From JADHUC01 sp964617665 (GTDB lineage: Bacteria > Planctomycetota > Planctomycetia > Pirellulales > Pirellulaceae), in assembly GCA_964617665.1 (NCBI GenBank), contig CAZUAH010000091.1:1-33836 (forward strand): 33,836 nt of DNA, in the 5' to 3' direction. Numbering within the stretch: position 1 is the first letter of the stretch; the number at the start of each line of letters is the position of its first letter. Positions 25,626-33,836 of this stretch are shown piece after piece. The notes under the pieces were generated by a model. That model made no database searches. It saw only the letters and a list, made by a program, of their open reading frames with translations, and was not told the origin of the DNA. The position numbers and the translations under genes were made by a program.

Positions 25626-27131
25626 CTATTCCGGAGCGAAAGCTCTCGCAAGCCGGAGGTACGCTGATCCTCGATAGCGCTCGTCGTCTGTGATCCTGTC
25701 TGCTTCACGTCGCGCGGCAGCAATATCCGTGGAGTCTTTCGTCACCTCCACGATGCCCGAAAATGCGAGTGAACGGTAGTAGTGTGCGTTTTCTCCTTCA
25801 ATTGTGGCGGCGATATCACGGGCTTTAGCCAGGTTGCCCTCCTCCGCCAATACTCTTGCCAATTCGCAGTAGCGGTCTTGCGAGTGCATTCGCACTTTGC
25901 GTTGCAAATCGCAAGCCACAGCAACGTCTCCAACCCGCGCGTATGCCAATGCTATCGCCTGAAACAGAGTAGATTCTAGAGGGTCATTGGCTGAAACTGC
26001 AGCTAGTGCCTGAGAAGCGGAGTCTAAATCTGTACGGTCAGTCGTGGCGCGAAACACCGCGAGGAAGGCGCCGGCGCGTTCTCTTGGTTTTTCCGTCATC
26101 CGCGCGGCAGCGCGCGCAGCAGCCAAGTCTTCTGGGTCACCTGATACGTGTGCAATGCTGCTGAAGATTCGGGAACGTTTGCTTGGCGTGTCACACTGCT
26201 GTGCAGCTTCCCGAGCAGCTGCGATATCAGTTGGATCGTGTGTTGCGGCTGCAATCGTGGTGTACGCATTGGGATGTCGCTCCGCCCGCGCGTACTCACG
26301 CGCAGACTCAATGTCTTTCGTATTCTTCGTCACGCCGAAAAGCGTTACGTATGCGCGGACACACTCAAGACCACGCATGTTTACGTCAGAGTCGATGATC
26401 TGCCTCGCGGCTTGACGCGAGGCCTCACCATCTTGTGGATCTTGGGAAACTGCTGCGATGTCAGTGTAAATTCTTGCTCGGATCCAGGGAAAACGTATTT
26501 TGGACGCTGCCTTGCGGGCAACATCAATTTCACCAGATTGGATACTCGCCTCTGCGATATCCTCAAAGGCATAGCTGTATAGATTGTCGTAGCGGCTAGT
26601 ACCGGTGGCAGCGTCCATGGCAGAAGCAAAGTCACCGACCTTTGCGAAGGCCTGCGCCAGCGGCAAATACCCCTTAGTGGCGACCCAGGAATTGTCGATC
26701 TTATCCATGGCATGACGAGTCGCGTCGAAATCTGCGCGATCATTCGTTTGGCCGGCAATCGCTGCGAAGACGCGGACGCCTTCAAAGTTCTCTCCCTCGT
26801 CCCTAATCCTGCGCGCAGCCGCACGCGCCGCTTCAAAATCCTCCGGATCGTCTGAAATCTCCGCGATTTTCAGAAACACTCGTGCCTGGATTACGGGCCG
26901 TTTATCGAGTGTTCTTGCACCATGGCGGGCATGTTTGAGGCATTCGGAAATCGCTTTTGCTGAAGCTGCGCCTGTGATCCGATCGGGTGCAGGTGGATTT
27001 TCAGCGAGAGATGTCTGGCAGACAGCCGTGGCGGAAAGCAGTCCAATAACACGTACGACTCTGAAAATGCCGTTTCGTCGGGCGGCCGAAGACTGGCGGC
27101 GAGTGTCCTTGATGTTATGTGTTTCAGACAT
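25626..27131 (-). CDS. Secreted alpha-solenoid of about twelve 33-residue repeats
   Basis: 501 residues, ATG with GAGG six bases upstream. After a signal peptide (VIGLLSATAVCQTSLA) residues 80-500 are made of about a dozen helical repeats of 30-38 residues. The core pattern is a first helix R-x-x-x-x-x-x-IA-x-x-(S/T), a turn D-P-x-D or similar, and a second helix (A/E)AR-x-AA-x-x-I. Examples: ARVFLKIAEISDDPEDFEAA, RIYTDIAAVSQDPQDGEAS, RIFSSIAHVSGDPEDLAAAR and YTTIAAATHDPTDIAAAREA. The units resemble tetratricopeptide-type helix pairs without a clear TPR consensus. Such solenoids usually bind proteins. No partner is apparent. It has a near-consensus promoter at 27178-27206 and is divergent from the PSD1/DUF1549 pseudogene. 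Confidence 0.75.
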   Translation of the reverse strand: MSETHNIKDTRRQSSAARRNGIFRVVRVIGLLSATAVCQTSLAENPPAPDRITGAASAKAISECLKHARHGARTLDKRPVIQARVFLKIAEISDDPEDFEAARAAARRIRDEGENFEGVRVFAAIAGQTNDRADFDATRHAMDKIDNSWVATKGYLPLAQAFAKVGDFASAMDAATGTSRYDNLYSYAFEDIAEASIQSGEIDVARKAASKIRFPWIRARIYTDIAAVSQDPQDGEASRQAARQIIDSDVNMRGLECVRAYVTLFGVTKNTKDIESAREYARAERHPNAYTTIAAATHDPTDIAAAREAAQQCDTPSKRSRIFSSIAHVSGDPEDLAAARAAARMTEKPRERAGAFLAVFRATTDRTDLDSASQALAAVSANDPLESTLFQAIALAYARVGDVAVACDLQRKVRMHSQDRYCELARVLAEEGNLAKARDIAATIEGENAHYYRSLAFSGIVEVTKDSTDIAAARREADRITDDERYRGSAYLRLARAFAPE

Positions 27132-27177
27132 TGCTGGCCTCGGAAATGTGTTGTCCAGACAGTGGATCGTAACGAGA

Positions 27178-27206
27178 ATTATCCCCCGCTACCGTAGAGT
27201 TATCAA
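27178..27206 (-). promoter_or_regulatory. Near-consensus sigma70 promoter of the repeat protein
   Basis: On the minus strand TTGATA (27206-27201) and GATAAT (27183-27178) are separated by exactly 17 bases. Each hexamer matches the consensus at five of six positions. Transcription would start near 27171, leaving a leader of about 40 bases before the ATG at 27131. Confidence 0.45.
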
Positions 27207-27470
27207 CTTGTCCAGCGGTTTCGCGAGCGAAAACATCGAGAAAATGGGTCTGCCCAGGGGAAGGGCCTGCAACATCTTTGCACCCAAATTCGTGCCGAGA
27301 ATCCCGGCATCGGGAACATTCGGTTGCAGGCCCACCCCACGTCGGGCTAGACTCAGGTTTGTCGCGGGGATTCAAATCTCAATCAAACAGTCAGTTTACG
27401 GCGGACAGGGGACCAAGAATGTGACCTCCTAGTCGCCGGATTCCAAACGCTTTGCCTTTGTTGATTGTCA
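27207..27470. other. Upstream region of the PSD1/DUF1549 gene
   Basis: With the promoter and leader on its left this makes a 339 bp gap between divergent starts. I see no gene and no clear ribosome site before the ATG at 27471. Confidence 0.35.
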
Positions 27471-29601
27471 ATGACGACACAACGACCTGTTACATCGCTG
27501 CCGCGAACCCGCGTCTTCGCGTCGATTGCGGCGATCGCGTTTTTTCTGTCGACCGGACTGCCTCCGACGGCGAGCGAAGGGGCCGATGACGGAGCGGTTC
27601 GATTCTTCAACGCAAAGATACAACCTGTGCTCGTACGGGAATGCTACGAATGTCATTCGGCGACGACGGATGAGCCGAAGGGTGAGTTGCGGCTTGATAG
27701 TCGAGACGGATGGCGGACGGGCGGCGAGTCGGGAGACGCGATTGTTGCCGGCGATCCGGACGCGAGCCTGCTGATCGAAGCGTTGCGGCACGAGTCGTAT
27801 GAAATGCCGCCCGACGAGAAACTGTCCGACGAAATAATCGCCGACTTTGTCAAGTGGATCCGAATGGGGACGCCCGATCCTAGCGACGAGGCGCCGACGG
27901 CCGCCGAGGCTGAGGCCATGATCGGCCAATCGAAGGGCGAGGAGCTTCGTGATTGGTGGAGCCTCAAGTCGATCACCCGCCCGGCTCCGCCAGAGGTGCG
28001 CGACGCGTCGTGGTCGGACGATCCGATCGACCGATTCGTGCTGGCGAAACTGGAAGCCGAAGGACTGACGCCTTCGCCGCCCGCCGACGCGCGAACGCTC
28101 ATTCGCCGAGCGTCGATTGTGCTGACGGGGCTGCCGCCCGCGCCGGAAGAGATCGAGGCGTTTGAAACTGAATCACTCGACGATCTGCAATCCGCATTCG
28201 GAGAACTCGTCGACCGGTTGCTCGAATCGGCGCATTTCGGCGAACGGTGGGCGCAACACTGGCTCGACGCCTTGCGATGGGCCGAGACCAGTGGGTCGGA
28301 GAGCAACATCTATCGCACACGAGCGTGGTGGCTGCGGGATTACGTGAGTCAGGCATTCAACGACGACAAACCGTACGAACAATTCATCCGCGACCAGATC
28401 GCGGGCGATGCCTACGGCCTCGACGCGGCGACGGGATTCTTGGTGGCTGGTCCACACGTCCCACCTGCGACCGTTGGCCGCGAACCGTCTGCCATTCGAC
28501 AGGCTCGATTCGATCGGCTTGACGAGGTGATGCAGACATTGGGCGCGTCGCTTTTCGCTACCACACTCGGCTGTGCCCGTTGTCACAATCACAAATTCGA
28601 CGCGTTAACGATGGACGACTACTACTCCCTGGTTGCGGTCTTTCAGGACATTGACTTTGGGCACCGCATGCCGAACCTGCCGGAGGATCATCCTCGCGTC
28701 CGCCGCCGTGCCGAGGTGATGCGACAAATCGAGTCACTTCGTGACGAACTGCGGAGCGCGGACCGTGGCGGATGGCCCGAACACTGGGGCAGCCACGTGC
28801 AGGTTCATCTTCCGAGGACGAAGGCGAAGTTGGTTCGTCTGACGTTCTTGACCGGCTGGGCGTCGTTGGATGAACTCGAAATCTACGGCCCCGAATCGGA
28901 GGACAATACTGCCAACACATCCGGAACTGTTGGACTTTCTGGCAGCGGAGTTCGTGGACGATGGCTGGTCGACGAAGAGATTGCTCAAGCGTTTGGTCAT
29001 GACGAAAACGTTTCGCCAGTCGAGTGCTCCGCGATCGAACGAGCTGAAGATTGACAGCAGTAACCGGTTTCTCTGGCGGTATCGGCCGCGACGTGTGGAC
29101 GCCGAAGTACTCCGCGATTCGGTCCTGGCCGCCGCGGGAACACTCTACCGAACTGTGGGCGGCAAGGGGTACCGCATTCACGCCGACAAGAAGCGGTACA
29201 AGCAATGGATCGTTGTCGACAACGCCGGTCCCTCGACATGGCGACGTCTACTCTACCAGGAACGGATGCGCGGCATCGACGACCGTATGTTCACGGCCTT
29301 CGACTTGCCCGACTGTAGACAGGTCAGTTCGAAACGACCCGTGTCAACGACGCCGTTGCAGGCTCTGAACCTACTCAACGGCCAACTCGTACTCACCCAG
29401 TCCGGAAAGCTGGCCGAACGCGTCAAGCGCGAAGTGGGCGACGACGTCAGCGCACAAGTGCAACGAATGTTCTTACTCGTCCTGGGACGACAACCGACCG
29501 ACGCCGAACGCCGTCTGTCGACCGCCGCGATCGAGAAAGATGGGCTCGCCTCCCTGGCACGTGTGCTGATTAACACAAACGAGTTTGCGTTTTTGAATTG
29601 A
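27471..29601 (+). pseudogene. PSD1 / DUF1549 / DUF1553 haem protein with internal deletion and frameshift
   Basis: The first part (to about 28890) has a signal peptide (VFASIAAIAFFLSTGLPPTA), a PSD1 haem motif CYECHS, the DUF1549 region (DPIDRFVLAKLEAEGL, ASIVLTGLPPAPEEIEAF, HFGERWAQHWLDALRW) with a second haem-type motif CARCH, and then LDELEIYGPESE, the start of a discoidin-like module. The frame then changes. From about 28909 another frame carries PTHPELLDFLAAEFVDDGWS, RRVDAEVLRDSVLAAAG and TPLQALNLLNGQLV, the C-terminal DUF1553 region. The rest of the discoidin-like module and the front of DUF1553 are missing, perhaps 1 kb by comparison with intact members of about 1000-1100 residues. So the gene is broken by deletion. 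The fragments could be translated separately, but the second lacks a ribosome site. Intact homologues are usually paired with DUF1501. Confidence 0.85.
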
Positions 29602-29621
29602 ATGAACCCGGCGTTATCATC

Positions 29622-31103
29622 ATGACTCACAATAGCCCGCGACGCCTTTCGCCCCTCGGCCGCCAACTACTGGACCGACGCCGCTTCCTGAGTCGCACCG
29701 GTGCTGCAGTCGGCGGCTTCTCGCTGTTGCAACTCCTGCAACGGGACGAACTTCTCGCCGATCCGATTCGGCCTGAGGTTAATCCCAGCAGCCCCTACGC
29801 AGTGCGACCGGCGCACCACGAGACGAAGGCGAAGCGACTGCTGATGATCTATTGCCCCGGCGCGGTCAGCCACATCGACACGTTCGACTACAAACCGGCC
29901 CTAGTGAAGCTGCATGGCACGAAACCGCCGAACATTCCCGCCGTCACGTTCTCAGGACCGACCGGCAGCGTCGCCAAATCCCCGTGGACGTTTCGGCCGC
30001 GCGGTGAATCGGGCAAGATGATCTCGGACCTCGTGCCGAACCTGGCCGAACTGGCGGATGACTTTTGCTTCTTTCACGCGCTGCACACGCAAACCAGCGC
30101 TCATCCACAAGGCGAGAACTTCTTCCTGACCGGAATGACAATGGAAGGCTTCCCGTCGATCGGCGCGTGGGTCACGTACGCACTCGGTTCCGAGAATCAG
30201 GAGCTGCCCGCTTTCGTCGCGATCAGCGATCCACGAGGCAAGCCGCGATCCGGCAAGAACAACTGGGGCAACGGCTTTTTGCCTGCCGCGTTTCAGGGAA
30301 CGGACTTCAGCGCCGCGGATCCGCCGAGTAATTTCGCCCGACCCGAGAGCATTGCGCCCGATCGGGATCAGCGCGCCGTCGATCTGCTGGCGAGACTGAA
30401 CGACCTGCACCTGGAACGTTTCCCCGGAGACGCCGAACTGGCGGCCAGGATCGCCAGCTACGAACTGGCCGGCAAGATGCAACTCTCCATCCCCGAAGTC
30501 ACTTCGGTCGACAGCGAGCCGCAGCACATCATCAAATCATACGGAGCGGACAGCGGGGACGAGACCAAACGCGATTACGCTCGCAACTGCATTCTGGCTC
30601 GGCGATTGATCGAAAAAGGTGTCCGCGTTGTGCAACTCTTCAACGGTTCGGACGCCGGCGGCGGCAACGGCATCAGCAACTGGGATTCGCACACCGATCT
30701 CAAGAAGACACACGCCATGCAAGCGGAAATCATGGACCAACCGACGGCGGCGCTGCTGAAAGATCTCCGACAGCGAGGCCTGCTGGAGGACACGCTCGTC
30801 GTCTGGTGCACCGAATTTGGCCGCATGCCCTTCCTGCAGGACAACGGAACGGGCCGCGACCACAACCCCGACGCGTTCACCTGTTTCATGATGGGCGCCG
30901 GCGTCAAACCCGCGTTCAGCTACGGCATGAGCGACGACTTCGGCTTCAAGTCCGTCGAAGACCCGACCACCGTTTACGATTTCAACGCAACGATCCTGCA
31001 CCTGCTGGGCCTCAACCACGAGCGGCTCACGTACTATCACAACGGAGTCGAACGCCGGCTGACATTCGTGCATGGCAACGTCATCCATGACGCCGTGCAG
31101 TAG
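29622..31103 (+). CDS. DUF1501 family protein, Tat-exported
   Basis: 493 residues from the ATG at 29622. A TTG at 29598 that overlaps the upstream stop codon is an unlikely start. A twin-arginine signal (DRRRFLSRTGAAVGGFSLL) is followed by the family features LLMIYCPGAVSHIDTFDYKP, LVPNLAELADDFCFFHALHT, NWDSHTDLKKTH and VVWCTEFGRMPFLQDNGTGR, then DHNPDAFTCFMMGAGVKPAF. DUF1501 is distantly related to sulfatase/alkaline-phosphatase-fold proteins and is nearly always paired with PSD1/DUF1549/DUF1553 proteins in planctomycetes. Its role is not proven. The partner immediately upstream is broken here, while this gene looks intact over its full length. Confidence 0.92.
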   Translation: MTHNSPRRLSPLGRQLLDRRRFLSRTGAAVGGFSLLQLLQRDELLADPIRPEVNPSSPYAVRPAHHETKAKRLLMIYCPGAVSHIDTFDYKPALVKLHGTKPPNIPAVTFSGPTGSVAKSPWTFRPRGESGKMISDLVPNLAELADDFCFFHALHTQTSAHPQGENFFLTGMTMEGFPSIGAWVTYALGSENQELPAFVAISDPRGKPRSGKNNWGNGFLPAAFQGTDFSAADPPSNFARPESIAPDRDQRAVDLLARLNDLHLERFPGDAELAARIASYELAGKMQLSIPEVTSVDSEPQHIIKSYGADSGDETKRDYARNCILARRLIEKGVRVVQLFNGSDAGGGNGISNWDSHTDLKKTHAMQAEIMDQPTAALLKDLRQRGLLEDTLVVWCTEFGRMPFLQDNGTGRDHNPDAFTCFMMGAGVKPAFSYGMSDDFGFKSVEDPTTVYDFNATILHLLGLNHERLTYYHNGVERRLTFVHGNVIHDAVQ

Positions 31104-31193
31104 ATCGAAGTATGCGTAAACTCTTTGTAGCTGGATTCGCAAGAATTCAATGTGAGGATTGAAACGTTGCCCGCTTGACGAACACCAATCTGT

Positions 31194-31214
31194 CGAACGG
31201 TTCATTGACCGTCG
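31194..31214. terminator. Hairpin at the stop codon of the carboxypeptidase gene
   Basis: CGAACGGT and ACCGTCG pair over seven base pairs with one bulged A, closing a six-base loop that contains the stop codon of the M14 gene. It lies between convergent genes, where a shared terminator would fit, but no T-run follows on either strand. Confidence 0.22.
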
Positions 31215-32440
31215 AATAACTCATAGAAAACTTCGCACAACTGCTCGCCGTACAACTCCCAGTTCTTCCCGCTGGGGTACGCATCGAGCCCGGCGATCCA
31301 GTTGGCGTTCAGTTCGTGGATGCAGGCGTGGATGCCGTAGCGTTCGAGAAGGCCCTCGCCGATGCTACCGGGGGTACGGTAGTTGCCGCCGGTGGCGCCT
31401 TCGGTGAACCAAGTGTGCTTACGCAGCAGGCTCTCGAAACGACTCATTCGCGCGAGGTAGGGCTCCAAGTTGATGTTCGGTCGGCTGATATGCAGCCTGC
31501 CGCCCTGGTCGTTGTGAAAGTCAATCGCCAGATCGGGACGTTGCCCGCTGTCGATCAACGACTTCAGCCATGATTCTAACGCGTGGTTCTCCGGGGCAAA
31601 TCGGGGATCGGCCGGGGCGTCCCAGTTTCGGTTGAGGTCCTTGCCCGCTACGTTGAACCGCGTCCAGCCACGGGCAACGCCATCCTTGTTGGCCATCGGC
31701 ATGATATAGACGCTGTAGCGATCCAGGTATGCGCGGGCCTTCTGGTCATCTTTCAGTAGCCGGCGGATCATACCCTGAACCACCCAGTTGCCTCCCGGTT
31801 CCCAAGGGTGCGCCCGGGCGCGAATTAGGACCCGATGCGGCGCGTCGTGGCTGCCGACTCGGATCATTTCCAGGGGGCGACCTTCGACCGTCTCACCTAT
31901 CTTTGTGATCTCGACGTGTGGGTTACCGCGAATCTCGTCCAGGAGCTTCTGCAGATCAGAGAGCCGATACGGCTCCAGCCGGGCAACGTACATCTTGTCG
32001 GCTTCCATTTGGAGCGTGAGCTTCAGGCGATGGCCCTCCAGCAACTCGGTTTCGCCTGCACGCCAGTTCTTGCCATCAACAGAAACGTAGCTAATCGTCT
32101 TGTCCTTTGCCGGAGATCCTTTTCGCCCGTTGTAGATGTTCAACAGGTTGTTCAGAACGATCGTCAACTCGGAGCCCTTGGTGGCTTCCACGCGGAAATG
32201 CCAATGACCGGCGGCACGGTTCGGGGAAGACCGTTCGTGATCGTACACCAGGAACACGTTGACTTCGCCCGAATCGCCCATCTCCCAGAATAGCGGCGAC
32301 GCGTTCTCGAAAGTCGTGTTGATGTAGATCAGCGGAGTGGGCGGGATGCCGCCGTCGGCTACGTCCTTCTTTTCCGCACCGGTCGCGTTTACACAAGCGG
32401 CAAGCATGAGTGCCGTGATGATGGTTCTGATACGTTTCAT
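31202..32440 (-). CDS. M14 zinc carboxypeptidase-like lipoprotein
   Basis: 412 residues, with AAGGAAAA five bases before the ATG. A clean lipobox LAAC (cysteine 16) follows a hydrophobic stretch, so it is probably lipid-anchored. Residues 36-155 form a beta-rich region as in the N-terminal domain of cytosolic-carboxypeptidase-type M14 members. The catalytic domain has RARAHPWEPGGNW (zinc ligands His 211, Glu 214), KDGVARGWTRFNVAGKDLNR with the substrate-binding Asn-Arg, DFHND (third ligand, His 309) and CIHELNANW with the catalytic Glu 376. All key residues are present, so activity is likely; the substrate could be peptides or cell-wall peptide. It lies 56 bp after the GH127 gene on the same strand and is probably co-transcribed with it. 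Confidence 0.88.
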   Translation of the reverse strand: MKRIRTIITALMLAACVNATGAEKKDVADGGIPPTPLIYINTTFENASPLFWEMGDSGEVNVFLVYDHERSSPNRAAGHWHFRVEATKGSELTIVLNNLLNIYNGRKGSPAKDKTISYVSVDGKNWRAGETELLEGHRLKLTLQMEADKMYVARLEPYRLSDLQKLLDEIRGNPHVEITKIGETVEGRPLEMIRVGSHDAPHRVLIRARAHPWEPGGNWVVQGMIRRLLKDDQKARAYLDRYSVYIMPMANKDGVARGWTRFNVAGKDLNRNWDAPADPRFAPENHALESWLKSLIDSGQRPDLAIDFHNDQGGRLHISRPNINLEPYLARMSRFESLLRKHTWFTEGATGGNYRTPGSIGEGLLERYGIHACIHELNANWIAGLDAYPSGKNWELYGEQLCEVFYELFDGQ

Positions 32441-32496
32441 GAGTTTTCCTTGACTGCTGATTATTGTGGGCGCTTGTCTTGGATGTCACACACCGT

Positions 32497-33836
32497 TCAC
32501 CACAGCGGGAGCCACACTGTCATCGTCGGTTCACCACGGTTGGCCCAGGCGTGGTAAGGGATCAATCTTAGCTGCAATGGCCGGGGTTCGCTCGCAACAT
32601 ACTCTTTGTAAAGCACGGGAGAATCGTAGGAGCCGGCAGACCATTTGGGATCGGTGATGGCCACTGCCTGGCCTTCCAGCACTGCGAGGCCGCCGAGCAA
32701 TTGCCCGTCGTAACGCGGCTGGAGGTTGATCTCCCGCGGCAGCCGCACGTCCATGACGTTGATGCCTTCGGGCAGATCGGCCGATTCCAGGCAGTACAGC
32801 AACGGTCCCCGCATCACGGCGACTTGACCGCGGAGCTCTTCTACCATGGGGTTGGCTTGAACGAGCCTCGGTCGCATCGGCATCGTCAGCTCCACGGTGT
32901 CTCCTGTATTCCAAGTGCGATCGAGCGAAGCATACGTGCCTGCCTCGATTTCGACGGTGGCGGGCGCCCCGTTGATCTTCACGATCGCCCCGTCGGCCCA
33001 ACCGGGGATGCGGAGCCGAAGGGCAAACGCGGCTTGCTCTGCCAGTTCCAGAGCGATCGTGACCCTGCCGTCCCAGGGATACTCGGTCGTTTGGCTCAGC
33101 TTCACAGCCATGCCATCGGACAACTTGGTTTCCAGCCCGTTGCTTCCATAGAGATGCACCCAAAGGCTTTTTTCTGCAGTGCTATAAGCGAAACCGTGCA
33201 TCTTGGCGATCGTTCGGGCCAACTGTGGCGGGCAACAGTAGCCGCGGCGGTGCTTCCAACGCGTGCGAGTGTCGCTTCGCAGCATTGGCACCTCTGGACC
33301 CAACCGGCGAAGGACATTGGAGTAGAAGAAATGATCGCCGTCTGCCGCCAAGCCGGAGATGCCGCTGTTGTAGAACACGCGCTCCATGACGTCGGCGTAT
33401 CGCGCCTCGGCCGTGATGTTCAGCATCCGCCAGTTCCACATCGCGTTGCCGATGTTCGAGCAGGTCTCACAGTAGCATTTGCGGTTGGGCAGGAAATAGG
33501 GGCTGCCAAAAGCTTCGCCCACATGGTCGCGGCATGGCGAAAGTCCGTAAGTGAACGGCCCGACGCCGCCGTGAATGTACATCTTGCGCCGTGTCACATC
33601 AGACCAGAGCCGGTTCAGCGTAGCCAGCAACGTCTTGTCGCCGGCTTCCATGTACGCATCTGCCACACCACAGTAGAGATACGTGCCGCACACAGCGTGG
33701 CCGACGGCCTCTTTGGCCTTGCGAAACGGCACACGGTCCTGCGTTTGATCGGTGCCGCCGAGCTCCGTCGATCGAAACGGCCCCGTCCGGCGGCGCACTC
33801 TGCGAGCGCGTGGCCATGAAGTAGCGGCTCGGATTT
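32497..33836 (-). CDS. GH127 beta-L-arabinofuranosidase-like protein, partial
   Basis: At least 430 residues are visible; the N-terminal part lies beyond the right edge. Family GH127 (DUF1680) is shown by EAVGHAVCGTYLYCGVADAY, KMYIHGGVGPF, GEAFGSPYFLPN, CYCETCSNIGNAMWNWRM and RGYCCPPQLARTIAKMHGFA. In characterised members the ETC motif and the CC pair bind zinc, and one of these cysteines is the nucleophile; all are conserved, as is the Glu of GEAF. It would release L-arabinofuranose from plant-type glycans or glycoproteins. The expected sequence just before GGTDQTQDRVPF is not in this frame: another frame near 33760-33836 carries SRYFMATRS, which fits the family better, so a one-base frameshift or sequencing error is possible. 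Confidence 0.85.
   Translation of the reverse strand, partial: IRAATSWPRARRVRRRTGPFRSTELGGTDQTQDRVPFRKAKEAVGHAVCGTYLYCGVADAYMEAGDKTLLATLNRLWSDVTRRKMYIHGGVGPFTYGLSPCRDHVGEAFGSPYFLPNRKCYCETCSNIGNAMWNWRMLNITAEARYADVMERVFYNSGISGLAADGDHFFYSNVLRRLGPEVPMLRSDTRTRWKHRRGYCCPPQLARTIAKMHGFAYSTAEKSLWVHLYGSNGLETKLSDGMAVKLSQTTEYPWDGRVTIALELAEQAAFALRLRIPGWADGAIVKINGAPATVEIEAGTYASLDRTWNTGDTVELTMPMRPRLVQANPMVEELRGQVAVMRGPLLYCLESADLPEGINVMDVRLPREINLQPRYDGQLLGGLAVLEGQAVAITDPKWSAGSYDSPVLYKEYVASEPRPLQLRLIPYHAWANRGEPTMTVWLPLW

Noticed and set aside
31158..31165. ATTGAAAC, the common 3' end of CRISPR repeats
   Set aside because: It occurs once, with no second copy or spacer pattern nearby and no cas gene in the window.

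Overview
The window looks like chromosome from a Planctomycete, probably of the Pirellulales/Rhodopirellula type. The evidence is the set of families typical of that phylum: a DUF1552 protein, a PSD1/DUF1549/DUF1553 haem protein next to a DUF1501 protein, DUF1559 modules, a Ser/Thr kinase fused to WD40 repeats, PQQ-like propellers, and many Tat or lipoprotein signals. I found no rRNA, tRNA, CRISPR array, transposase or integrase. All family names come from reading motifs; no search was run.

Left edge (1-2300): a decayed patch. It holds a truncated P27-type phage terminase small subunit, a small membrane-anchored unknown protein with a good promoter, an unrecognised frame with a nonsense codon, and a secreted beta-helix protein broken by an amber codon and a 3' truncation. 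Next (2545-8571) come a Tat-exported DUF1552 protein and, convergent to it, a kinase-WD40 gene that leads by 16 bp into a glycosidase-like lipoprotein gene. Divergent from the kinase (8851-12757) are a membrane protein with three DUF1559 modules and a secreted PQQ-like propeller. A second propeller (12791-14110) converges on the first.

Middle (14447-24199): a secreted NodB-like deacetylase and a two-module acidic PepSY-like protein lie on the minus strand. Divergent from them is a Tat-exported aldo/keto-reductase-like protein whose leader contains nested inverted repeats, one of them complementary to its own ribosome-binding site. A minus-strand run then encodes a YVTN propeller, a Tat-exported xylose-isomerase-like TIM barrel and a large DUF4091 protein; this reads as a sugar or polysaccharide utilisation unit. 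At 24490-25076 a small conserved protein overlaps by 4 bp a retropepsin-like protein that has lost its catalytic aspartate.

Right part (25077-33836): a gene-poor stretch, then a secreted solenoid of about a dozen 33-residue repeats with a near-consensus promoter, a PSD1/DUF1549/DUF1553 gene disrupted by an internal deletion and frameshift, its usual DUF1501 partner (intact), an M14 carboxypeptidase lipoprotein, and a GH127 beta-L-arabinofuranosidase that runs off the end and seems frameshifted near the edge. Overall the region is an envelope, periplasm and polysaccharide locus with several broken genes. The best candidates for something undescribed are the leader at 17858-17970, the repeat solenoid, the Asp-less retropepsin pair and the triple-DUF1559/kinase divergon.
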